This document shows, piece by piece, positions 1 to 32,800 of a stretch of 64,000 bases of DNA (the first letter of the stretch is position 1; every line of letters begins with the position of its first letter). The notes beneath the pieces were generated by a model. That model did not search any database. It was not told the DNA's origin and saw only the letters and a program-made list of their open reading frames with translations. Origin of the DNA: Cladopsammia gracilis (Eukaryota; Cnidaria; Anthozoa; Scleractinia; Dendrophylliidae); assembly GCA_022457155.1 (NCBI GenBank), contig JAJGOT010000053.1, forward strand, positions 1,755,501 through 1,819,500. Direction: 5' to 3'. Position numbers and translations under genes: made by a program.

Positions 1-296
1 AATGAATACTAATTAGCTGAGCAGGTGTTTGTATTAAAAGTTAATTCTACTGTTTAATAATTCATCAACTCAGTTGATTTGTATTGGGGTTTACAAAGGT
101 ATACATGTGACTCAAATACTGCCTATTAATTGGTCATAATCGTTATGAACAATAAAGGAAATAAAGTGGCAAGAAAGCCCACAAGAAACCAAGAGGCTAT
201 AAATTGGCATGGGGCTTCATCAACTGAATGAAAATTGCAATAACCTGTTTTATGCCGTGCTAGACTTGTTTTGTGGACAAACACAATCCCACTTAC

Positions 297-20548
<20,252 letters not shown>

Positions 20549-20757
20549 GACAACATTTGCAGCTTACTCGCTATAATAAAAAGACAAACCACTTGTCCAC
20601 TGTGCGATTTTTTTTTCTCGTGTCTCGGGAAAATGGAAATTAGGATCTATTTCAGAAGTCATAACAGCTTGGGAACCTCGCCAAGCTGGTTCGGCGATAG
20701 CGTCTCGGTGCACTATGGGATTTACACCCATTTTTCTTCTTTTTCTTATGGGGTAAC

Positions 20758-21232
20758 ACCTCCCACCCCCCCCCCCCCCCCTCCCCGCCGGTACTCTGCA
20801 AATTTTTGGATGGGGGTGTGCCGCTGGGACTCTGAGACCCTTAACCTATACTAGACCATTTCAGCTGCATTTTCCAACCCTATTCTAGACTCTTTAACAC
20901 CGAAAAACCCTACCCTATCCTAGACCTATTCCAGACTCGCTATTTTCCAGAAACTCGTTCACTATCACAATTATTAGTTAACAGAGGTCAGTAAAAATGC
21001 TGTACTGCCCACAATACCGATTTTTAAATGCCATTTGCCAATAAACCTTGCCTAGACTAAATTTCTTCATGCAACTGATCAGTTTCGTGGAAAATGATAC
21101 TGTATTCTAGACCAAAAATCTTTGATAACTATACCCTATCCCAGACTAAACTGCCTGAAAACCATACCGTTCACAGCAGCAGACACCTAAATAGCTCATA
21201 TATGGGAGTACCTCCCCCACCCCCCCCCCCAA
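20758..21232 (+). mobile_element. C-run/G-run-bounded interspersed element, copy A
   Basis: Begins with a C run followed by TGGATGGGGGTGTGCCGCTG and ends GCTCATATATGGGAGTACC plus a C run. The body has repeated 'CCTAGACC/TCTAGAC' phrases. Two more copies are at 21489-22057 (inverted) and 36842-37466. Copies A and B face each other about 250 bp apart. This copy lies just upstream of the ACAP-like start codon. Confidence 0.8.
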
Positions 21233-21488
21233 ACCGGTGGGTGACACCAACAGCTCCTGTGATACTGTGAACGCACCCTGGGAACAGAGAACAATAGTGC
21301 TTTTATATATTGTGAGGAATGTCTTCTCTACAAGAAGGTACATCTGGATTACTTAAAAAAGTACTTGCAGTATAGTAGTCAAGCACACATAAATTGTCCT
21401 AAAATGTCTGCATGTTTTAAACAAAAATTTTCCTTTATATTTCCCGGGAACAATTTTTTTAGACTTACAAGAAGGGGTTTGTGTCCCG

Positions 21489-22057
21489 GGGGGGGGGGGG
21501 GGGAGGGTACTCCCATATATGAGCTATATAGGTATGTGCCGGGTATGATTTTCAGGCAGTTTAGTCTTCAACTTCAACTTTATTAAGTCAGTAAAGCCAA
21601 TAGGCATCACGCCAACTATAAAACTATATATACAATATAATAAAATACAATTAAGATACATACAATCCTGGGTAAAAAATAAATAACTATAAATTAATAT
21701 AAACAATTATAGTCAATTATAGTCTGGGATAGGGTATAGTGATCAGAGATTTTTGGTCTAGAATAGAGTACCATTTTCCACGAAACTGATCAGTTGTGTG
21801 AAGAAATTTAGTCTAGACAAGGTTTACTGGCAAATGGCATTTAAAAATCAGTATGGTGGGCAGTACAGCATTTTTACTGACCCTTGTAAACTAATAACTG
21901 TGATAGTGAACGAGTTTCTGGAAAATAGCGAGTCTGGAATAGGTCTAGGATAGGGTAGGATTTTTCGGTGTTTTGTCTAGAATAGGGTTGCAAAATGCAG
22001 CTAAAATGGTCTAGTATAGGTTAAGGGGCTCGGATTCCAGCGGCACACCCCCACCCA
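21489..22057 (-). mobile_element. C-run/G-run-bounded interspersed element, copy B, with nested LINE tail
   Basis: Inverted copy of the preceding element. It is interrupted at about 21557-21715 by an AT-rich fragment that looks like a minus-strand LINE 3' end; the flanks TTTAGTCT and TATAGTCT suggest an 8-bp duplication with one change. Confidence 0.75.
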
Positions 22058-22059
22058 AA

Positions 22060-23830
22060 ACAAAAATACCAAAACAAACCATTAGCCAATCACTGCTCAG
22101 ATGTGAGTTCACGTGACATGTTATCGAGGCAAAGGACGTTTATTCCAATGTGGCGGCCGAAGGCTGAACCCGACAGATTTATTGAAACGCTTTTTATCAA
22201 CTGAAATTGATTGCACGTTAAATTGTAGAATGAGAAAGGAACAAACTTGGTCTATATTGAAAATTTTGAATATAAAAGTATTTTCCAGTGGTTATTTTCA
22301 AAAATTATTTCCCAGAGCTTCATGTTTTTCTTTGAGGTGTTTCAAGTGCCTGTATACTCAAGCAACAAATGTTCGGTTCTTTCTGTGTGTACTAGAGCAC
22401 AGATGACGCAAAACAAAAGGAACAAAGAACGACAATAATACAAATGCAAAACAAGACCAAAAATACAATACCTCACAAACAATAGAAGACCGGTACACGC
22501 AGAAAGACCCAAATGTTCCGAGTGAATGTGACACACAATGAAAGTAGACAAGGATATTCTATAACAAAGCGTTTATTCATAGTTTAACATCATTCACTTT
22601 AAAATACTATTTCTCCTTACTGACAACCATTTCTTTTTACTTATTAAAATTGCCAACAGATAACTTCTTATTGTTATCGCAAGCAATGGCCGTGAGATTT
22701 ATATGAAAAAAAAAACACTACAGATCCAATTGGAAGGTTACCAGATCTGCTCATATCCTACTATTTGGAACCTAATGCCCAAACAAATGATGGCAATAAA
22801 ACACTTCTTTCAATCAAAATGTTTCTCCTTGTTTGATATTCAATTCAAGGAATGTGAATAATAATAACACAATACAGTTTATCCACTTGTTAAAATAGTG
22901 ATGACAATTTAACTTCTTATTGTATATGATCAAAAAGTCAAATGGCCTTATATCTACCCAAGTTCCCTACCCGGTGAGCTAAAAATTGATTTTTAACAAT
23001 ACCCCTTCCTGAAAATTAGCCCTTTTCTACAATAAGCTTCTAAAACCCCTTGAATTATTCAGAATTTTAATTTTGGGATTCAATGGGTCAAGTCAAACAT
23101 TCTTTATAATTCTTTGTTCCCTCTTTTATCAGACTCCAGTCTAGTTTTTGTACACCCACTATAATTACTATTTGAAGCTTGAATCCTAGTGTGATAACCC
23201 AAGCATAAGCACATGGAAAACAAATGAAAACCAGCAAGAGATAAGCATATACTCATACATCCATGTGCTAATGTATTCTTGTCCTTATTTAACAAGTTAA
23301 ATCAGGCCTTACTATGCTCGTTAATGACCAATAGGCAAACTTGAACATTAAAAACTAAACTACGGTACATTGTAATGTCAGTGCGGTTCCAGAAAATATC
23401 CATACCCACCCCAAGGACGGCCATTGGAATTTCCGAGCGGGAAGGGGGTTGCAAAAGCCAAAACTTTTAAAGGAAAGTTTGAAGCTAAACTGGAATTTCT
23501 AGACAGATGGGGGGGGGGGGGGGGGTGGTCAAACCAATAAACCCTCAGTGTGTGGGGGGGGGGGGGGGATATTTTATGGAACAACACAATTGCATTTCAC
23601 ACTACCATCATCAATTACATGGATATGGTAATGTTGACAACTAACAAGCAACTGAAACCATAAACAAAGGTAAGACCTTTTCTTTCTGAGACATCCACTC
23701 AGGAAATTGATGGCCACATAAAATGCAACCATTGGTTGTGCTTTCAACTTCAGACCAGGTTTATAATTGCTAATGAAGAGCACAGTAACATTGGTTACTT
23801 ACAAAAAACTTCTCACTGCTCTGATAAATC
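22060..23830. other. Intergenic interval, no gene recognised
   Basis: Lies between the ACAP-like start and the 3' end of the unknown gene. It holds two G runs (about 23,509-23,525 and 23,554-23,569) and short ORFs without recognisable domains. Confidence 0.5.
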
Positions 23831-23839
23831 ATTGTCACC

Positions 23840-26800
23840 TTATTGATCTTCCACAAATAAAATTTCATCAGTGTCCACATTGTTTGAGTTCTTCATAAAC
23901 TTCACGGAAGAGGACTGTTTCGTCTTAAGTTCATGCATCTTAGTTTGGAGCACAACCTTGACATCTTCATCAGAAAAAAGATTAATTTTCTCCTCTGCCC
24001 TCTGGAGTATTTCTGACTTGGTTGCATTCTTTACATCCTCTACCTGAATTCTGTCTTCTTCAGTTGTGTAGACGGTTGTTATTAATAGGTACATCAGCTC
24101 TCAGCTTCCTTTCCACAAAGTGCTCAAGTATATGTAGCAACTGCTTTCTGTTTTCCTTAAATGTGTCATTCATGTTCAAAAGGTGTTTGTCAAGAGCTGC
24201 ACCTCTAAGCAAAATGTGATGGTTGGGGTTTCCTAAGAAATACCTGTAATAAATTATATTGAAATAAAATTAGATTTACAAAGATAAATTATATCAAAAC
24301 CATTATTTGAAAAATGTACAAATATTGATTAAGAAATGCTGTAGAAAAAATACAGACAAGAAAATGTAGTAGTATGTGGTTGTATCAATGTCAAAAACTC
24401 ATTAAGGTCACCATGTAACTTGTGCTTGCAAAACGACTGGCAAAACCCACTAAAATGCCCATTAAAATAAACTCACATCTCACTATTTTTACATTGTTTA
24501 GTCTTGTCTCTGTGGTTTGCCACTGTAACATGTTAATCCTTTTTTATCAAATCTAATTGACAAACATTTGCTCACCCTGTGACTTGTCCCCTCAATTCAA
24601 ACTGCTATGGTTTTGAGTGTTGATGGTTCCCTTGTGTAAACACAGAAGGGGACTTGTTATAGGAACTCTTGTGTCAACAAGATTTAACAGAGGATTGAAT
24701 TCCAATGGGTTGCTTTGAATTCGTTAGATGTAATCAGGACTACCATTAAGCTTTGATATACCAGCTACACAAGGAAAGTTGGTGATCAAATACTCAAGAT
24801 AGCCTCTCATGTCTTGTAATCATTTTCAAACTGTAAGTAACCGGCCATCAACACTGCAGTTGTCAGTCATAACAGCCAGTTGCTTGCTCCTAATAACGGG
24901 TGTCACAAAAACTCAGACCCTGAAAACTCAGACCTGAGACCTCAGACCCGGAAAACACAGAACCCTTGAAATTACAACAGAAATAAACTTCACTCATGAT
25001 CAATTCTTGTCACCTCGCATAAAATGTTTCACTGTCACGCACTCACCCCACGAGTGTAGATTCACTTTGATTCAATATGCTGCCAGAACAATTGAACTGT
25101 AATTTAGTCATCGACAGAATGAACTTCCTGTTTATTGGCAACTAAAATAACAAGATCGCTAGAATACAGCGAGATATTTATCTTCCCCAGTTGAATCAAA
25201 GAGAATCTGCACTCATGGGGTGAGTGCACGACAAAACATTTTACGTGAGGTGACGAGTTGATCATGAGTGAAGTTTATTTCAATTGTAATTTTGAGGGGT
25301 CTGAGGTCTGATTAGTAAACTTTCCCTTTATGCATTGTTGAGTTATATAAACATGCAGGGATTTTAATGAAACATGTAAAAGGTCATTCCGTTATTTGCG
25401 CACACTCAAACTGGTGGTGTATGCTGCATGCATTATCACTCAACGCATGCATGTCACTGATGTTAGGCGTGTGCTTTATTGAGATTTAATGAACTCGATC
25501 TGACCAATATAGATGGTTTTCACTCACGTGACCTTCAGTCCTGTGGGACTCAAATGACAAAGGCCATGGCGGCCATGTTGGTGTACATAACAAAAGAAGT
25601 TCATTAAAATTCTTTTGTAGTTGTACACCAATATGGCCGCCGTGACGTAACGTGAAAACCATCTATAGTGCACCCACTTCTTTCAACATCTTATAAAAAG
25701 ATATAATGAACTTGATCTGACCAATGAGCACAATCATTTCTTTGAACATTTTGTAATACAAAATACTGACTTTTCTTTATCAGATTAAGATAAAAACAAG
25801 ACAGAAGTCCATAGCAGAATATGAGAATAGGAAGAAAGAACTTTATCCTTTCTGTGAAGTGATATATATGAAATAAATCATATATGAACTGCGGAAAAGA
25901 AATCAAATAAAGAATGATCCTCGCAGTTGTGAACGCAATTTAAGAAATTGCGAGAAGAAGCCTGAAAAAAATTCAGGACTTCAACGGGGTTTGAACCCGT
26001 GACCTTGCGATACCGGTGCGATGCTCTACCAACTGAGCTATAAAGCCACTGACGTTGGGAGCAGGTCAATTGTAGGTTCATATGTTCCCGCGAAAGGAAT
26101 GAGTGTGAAGTGATATATATGAAAGAAATCATATATGAACTGCGGAAAAGAAATCAAATAAAGAATGATCCTAGCAGTTGTGAACGCAATTTAAGAAATT
26201 GCGAGAAGAAGCCTGAAAAAAATTCAGGACTTCAACGGGGTTCGAACCCGTGACCTCGGGATACCGGTGCGATGCTCTACCAACTGAGCTATAAAGCCAC
26301 TGACGTTGGGAGCAGGTCAATTGTAGGTTCATATGTTCCCGCGAAAGGAATGAGTGTGAAGTGATATATATGAAATAAATCATATATGAACTGCGAAAAA
26401 GAAATCAAATAAAGAATGATCCTCGCAGTTGTGAACGCAATTTAAGAAATTGCGTGAAGAAGCCTGAAAAAAAAAAAATTCAGGACTTCAATGTTCACAA
26501 CTGCGAGGATCATTCTTTATTTGATTTCTTTTCTGCGGTTCATATATGATTTATTTCATTAATATTAATATTAATATTAATTAATATTGGGCCAATGATA
26601 AAGGGCGCTCTGGCTCCATTAATATTGGGCCAATGAATTAATGAATGAGGGATTTGACTGCATTAATATTGGGCCAATGAAGCCAGCCACTCTGGCTGCA
26701 ATAATATTGGGCCAATGAATTAATGAAGGAGGGCTTTGACTGCATTAATATTGGGCCAATGAATTAATGATGAAGAGCTTTGACTGAATTATTATTGGGC

Positions 26801-29800
26801 CAATGAAGCAGGGCACTGTCGCTGCATTAATATTGGGCCAATGAATTAATGACGGAGGGCTTTGACTGCATTAATATTGGGCCAATCAATTAATGAAGGA
26901 GGGCTTTGACTGCATTAATATTATGCCAATGAAGCCGGTTACTCTGGCTGCAACAATACTGGGCCAATGAATTAATGAAGGGAAGCTTTGACTGCATTAA
27001 TATTGGGCCAATGAAGCAGGGCGCTGTGGCTGCATTAATATTGGGCCAATGAATTAATGAAGGAGGGCTTTTACTACATTAATATTGGGCCAATAATGCA
27101 GGGCGCTCTGGCTCCATTAATATTGGGCCAATGAATTAATGAATGACGGCTTTGACTGCATAAATATTGGGCCAATGAAGCCGGCCACTCTGGCTGCAAT
27201 AATATTGGGCCAATGAATTAATGAAGGAAGGCTTTGACTGCATTAATATTGGGCCAATGATAAAGCGCACTCTGGCTCTATTAATATTGGGCCAATGAAT
27301 TAATGAAGGAGGGCTTTGACTGCATTAATATTGGGCCAATGATGCAGGGCGCTCTGGCGCCATTAATATTGGGCCAATGAATTAATGAATGAGGGCTTTG
27401 ACTGCATTAATAAAGGGCCAATGAAGCCGGCCACTCTGGCTGCAATAATATTGGGCCAATGAATTAATGAAGGAGAGATTTGACTGCATTAATATTGGGC
27501 CAATGAAGCAGGGCGCTCTGACTGCATTAATATTGGGCCAATGAATTAATGAATGAGGGATTTGACTGCATTAATATTGGGCCAATGAAGCCAGCCACTC
27601 TGGCTGCAATAATATTGGGCCAATGAATTAATGAAGGAGGGCTTTGACTGCATTAATATTGGGCCAATGAATTAATGATCGAGAGCTTTGACTGAATTAT
27701 TATTGGGCCAATGAAGCAGGGCACTGTCGCTGCATTAATATTGGGCCAATGAATTAATGACGGAGGGTTTTGACTGCATTAATATTAGGCCAATCAATTA
27801 ATGAAGGAGGGCTTTGACTGCATTAATATTGGGCCAATGAATTAATGAAGGGAAGCTTTGACTGCATTAATATTGGGCCAATGAAGCAGGGCGCTGTGGC
27901 TGCATTAATATTGGGCCAATGAATTAATGAAGGAGGGCTTTTACTACATTAATATTGGGCCAATGATGCAGGGCGCTCTGGCTCCATTAATATTGGGCCA
28001 ATGAATTAATGAATGACGGCTTTGACTGCATTAATATTGGGCCAATGAAGCCGGCCACTCTGGCTGCAATAATATTGGGCCAATGAATTAATGAAGGAAG
28101 GCTTTGACTGCATTAATATTGGGCCAATGATAAAGGGCACTCTGGCTCTATTAATATTGGGCCAATGAATTAATGAAGGAGGGCTTTTACTACATTAATA
28201 TTGGGCCAATGATGCAGGGCACTCTGCCTCCATTAATATTGGGCCAATGAATTAATGAATGATGGCTTTGACTGCATTAATATTGGGCCAATGAATTAAT
28301 GAATGAGGGATTTCAGTGCATTAATATTGGGCCAATGAAGCCCGCCACTCTGGCTGCATTAATATTGGGCCAATGAATTAATGGATGATGGCTTTAACTG
28401 CATTAATATTGGGCCAATGAATTAATGAAGGAAGGCTTTGACTGCATTAATATTGGGCCAATGATAAAGGGCACTCTGGGCTAATGAATTAATGAAGGGG
28501 GGCTTTGACTGCATTAATATTGGGCCAATGATGCAGGGCGCTCTGGCTCCATTAATATTGGGCCAATGAAGCCGGCCACTCTGGCTGCAATAATATTGGG
28601 CCAATGAATTAATCAAGGAGAGCTTTGACTGCATTAATATTGGGCCAATGAAGCAGGGCGCTCTGCTGCATTAATATTGGGCAAATGAATTAATGGATGA
28701 TGGCTTTAACTGCATTAATATTGGGCCAATGATGCAGGGTGCTCTGAGTCCATTAATATTGGGCCAATGAATTAATGAATGGGGGCTTTGACTGCATTAA
28801 TATTGGGCCAATGATGCAGGGTCCTCTGGCTCCATTAATATTGGGCCAATGAATTATTGAATGGAGGCTTTGACTGCATTAATATTGGGCCAATAAAGCC
28901 GGCCACTCTGGCTGCAATAATATTGGGCCAATGAATTAATCAAGGAGAGCTTTGACTGCATTAATATTGGGCCAATGAAGCAGGGCGCTCTGCTGCATTA
29001 ATATTGGGCCAATGAATTAATGAATGAGGGCTTTGACTGCATTAATATTGGGCCAATGAAGCCAGCCACTCTGCCTGCAATAATATTGGGCCAATGAATT
29101 AATGAAGGAGAGCTTTGACAGCATTAACATTGGGCCAATGATAAAGGGCGCTCTGACTGCATTAATATTGGGCCAATGCATTAATGAATGATGGCTTTGA
29201 CTGCATTAATATTGGGCCAATGAATTAATGCATGAAGGCTTTGACTGCATAAATATTGGGCCAATGAAGCCGTCCACTCTGGCTGCATTAATATTGGGCC
29301 AATGAATTAATGGATGATGGCTTTAACTGCATTAATATTGGGCCAATGAATTAATGAAGGAAGGCTTTGACTGCATTAGTATTGGGCCAATGATGAAGGG
29401 CGCTCTGGCTCCATTAATATTGGGCCAATGAATTAATGAATGAGGGCTTTGACTGCATTAATATTGGGCCAATGAAGAAGGGCACTCTGGCTCCATTAAT
29501 ATTGGGCCAATTAATTAATGAACGAGGGCTTTGACTGCATCAATATTGGGCCAATGAAGCTGGTTACTCTGGCTGCAATAATATTGGGCCAATGAATTAA
29601 TGAAGGGGAGCTTTGACTGCATTAATATTGGGCCAATGATAAAGGGCGCTGTGGCTGCATTAATATTGGGCCAATGAATTAATGAAGGAGGGCTTTTACT
29701 ACATTAATATTGGGCCAATAATGCAGGACGCTCTGGCTCCATTAATATTGGGCCAATGAATTAATGAAGGAGGGCTTTAATTGCATTAATATTGGGCCAA

Positions 29801-32800
29801 TGAATTAATGAAGAAAGGCTTTGACCGCATTAATATTGGGCCAATGATAAAGGGCGCTCTGGCTCAATTAATATTGGGCCAATGAATTAATGAAAGAGGG
29901 CTTTGACTGCATTAATATTGGGCCAATGATGCAGGACGTTCTGGCTCCATTAATATTGGGCCAATGAATTAATGAATGAGGGTTTTGACTGCATCAACAT
30001 TGGGCCAATGAAGCCGGCCACTCTGGCTGCAATAATATTGGGCCAATGAATAAATGAAGGGGAGCTTTGACTGCATTAATATTGGGCCAATGAAGCAGGG
30101 CGCTGTGGCTGCATTAATATTGGGCCAATGAATTATTGAAGGAGGGCTTTTACTACATTAATATTGGGCCAATGATGCAGGGCACTCTGCCTCCATTAAT
30201 ATTGGGCCAATGAATTAATGAATGATGGCTTTGACTGCATTAATATTGGGCCAATGAATTAATGAAGGAGGGCTTTTACTACATTAATATTGGGCCAATG
30301 ATGCAGGGCACTCTGCCTCCATTAATATTGGGCCAATGAATTAATGAATGATGGCTTTGACTGCATTAATATTGGGCCAATGAATTAATGGATGATGGCT
30401 TTAACTGCATTAATATTGGGCCAATGAATTAATGAAGGAAGGCTTTGACTGCATTAATATTGGGCCAATGATAAAGGGCACTCTGGGCTAATGAATTAAT
30501 GAAGGGGGGCTTTGACTGCATTAATATTGGGCCAATGATGTAGGGCGCTCTGGCTCCATTAATATTGGGCCAATGAATTAATGAATGGGGGCTTTGACTG
30601 CATTAATATTGGGCCAATGAAGCCGGCCACTCTGGCTGCAATAATATTGGGCCAATGAATTAATCAAGGAGAGCTTTGACTGCATTAATATTGGGCCAAT
30701 GAAGCAGGGCGCTCTGCTGCATTAATATTGGGCCAATGAATTAATGGATGATGGCTTTAACTGCATTAATATTGGGCCAATGATGCAGGGCGCTCTGAGT
30801 CCATTAATATTGGGCCAATGAATTAATGAATGGGGGCTTTGACTGCATTAATATTGGGCAAATGATGCAGGGTGCTCTGGCTCCATTAATATTGGGCCAA
30901 TGAATTATTGAATGGAGGCTTTGACTGCATTAATATTGGGCCAATGAAGCCGGCCACTCTGGCTGCAATAATATTGGGCCAATGAATTAATCAAGGAGAG
31001 CTTTGACTGCATTAATATTGGGCCAATGAAGCAGGGCGCTCTGCTGCATTAATATTGGGCCAATGAATTAATGAATGAGGGCTTTGACTGCATTAATATT
31101 GGGCCAATGAAGCCAGCCACTCTGCCTGCAATGATATTGGGCCAATGAATTAATGAAGGAGAGCTTTGACATCATTAACATTGGGCCAATGATAAAGGGC
31201 GCTCTGACTGCATTAATATTGGGCCAATGCATTAATGAATGATGGTTTTGACTGCATTAATATTGGGCCAATGAATTAATGCATGAAGGCTTTGACTGCA
31301 TTAATATTGGGCCAATGAAGCCGTCCACTCTGGCTGCATTAATATTGGGCCAATGAATTAATGGATGATGGCTTTAACTGCATTAATATTGGGCCAATGA
31401 ATTAATGAAGGAAGGCTTTCACTGCATTAGTATTGGGCCAATGATGAAGGGCGCTCTGACTGCATTAATATTGGGCCAATGCATTAATGAATGATGGTTT
31501 TGACTGCATTAATATTGGGCCAATGAATTAATGCATGAAGGCTTTGACTGCATTAATATTGGGCCAATGAAGCCGTCCACTCTGGCTGCATTAATATTGG
31601 GCCAATGAATTAATGGATGATGGCTTTAACTGCATTAATATTGGGCCAATGAATTAATGAAGGAAGGCTTTCACTGCATTAGTATTGGGCCAATGATGAA
31701 GGGCGTTCTGGCTCCATTAATATTGGGCCAATGAATTAATGAATGAGGGCTTTGACTGCATTAATATTGGGCCAATGAAGAAGGGCACTCTGGCTCCATT
31801 AATATTGGGCCAATGAATTAATGAATGAGGGCTTTGACTGCATCAATATTGGGCCAATGAAGCTGGTTACTCTGGCTGCAATAATATTGGGCGAATGAAT
31901 TAATGAAGGGGAGCTTTGACTGCATTAATATTGGGCCAATGATAAAGGGCGCTGTGGCTGCATTAATATTGGGCCAATGAATTAATGAAGGAGGGCTTTT
32001 ACTACATTAATATTGGGCCAATGATGCAGGACGCTCTGGCTCCATTAATATTGGGCCAATGAATTAATGAATGAGGGCTTTGACTGCATTAATATTGGGC
32101 CAATGAAGCCGGTTACTCTGGCTGCAATAATATTGGGCTAATGAATTAATGAAGGGGAGCTTTGAATGCATTAATATTGTGCCAATGAAGCAGGGCGCTG
32201 TGGCTGCATTAATATTGGGCCAATGAATTAATGAAGGAGGGCTTTGACTACATTAATATTGGGCCAATAATGCAGGGCGCTCTGGCTCCATTAATATTGG
32301 GCCAATGAATTAATGAAGGAGGGCTTTGACTGCATTAATATTGTGCCAATGATGAAGGGCGCTCTGGCGCCATTAATATTGGGCCAATGAATTAATGAAT
32401 GAGGGCTTTAACTGCATTAATATTGGGCCAATGAATTAATGAAGGAAGGCTTTGACTGCATTAATATTGGGCCAATGAAGCCGGCCACTCTGGCTGCATT
32501 AATATTGGGCCAATGAATTAATGGATGATGGCTTTAACTGCATTAATATTGGGCCAATGAATTAATGAAGGAAGGCTTTGACTGCATTAATATTGGGCCA
32601 ATGAAGCCGGCCACTCTGGCTGCATTAATATTGGGCCAATGAATTAATGGATGATGGCTTTTACTGCATTAATATTGGGCCAATGAATTAATGAAGGAAG
32701 GCTTTGACTGCATTAATATTGGGCCAATGATAAAGGGCGCTCTGGCTCCATTAATATTGGGCCAATGAATTAATGAAGGAGGGCTTTGACTGCATTAATA

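Larger units (their letters stand above)
25855..26560 (-). repeat. Tandem 252-bp units each carrying a tRNA-like sequence
   Basis: The motif GAAGTGATATATATGAAA starts near 25,856, 26,108 and 26,361, giving a period of about 252 bp. The first two units carry a 73-nt tRNA-like sequence; the third breaks off at about 26,490 and turns into an inverted copy of the unit's own beginning, running into the satellite. A single unit in the other orientation is at about 48,415-48,770 in an INO80 intron. Confidence 0.85.

Noticed and set aside
25878..26383. Two near-identical 70-84-codon minus-strand ORFs
   Set aside because: They read through the tRNA-like sequence of the 252-bp repeat units; similarity is at the DNA level.
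28422..28634. A 70-codon ORF inside the satellite
   Set aside because: It spans several satellite units by chance; neighbouring units break it and no start context or domain is seen.
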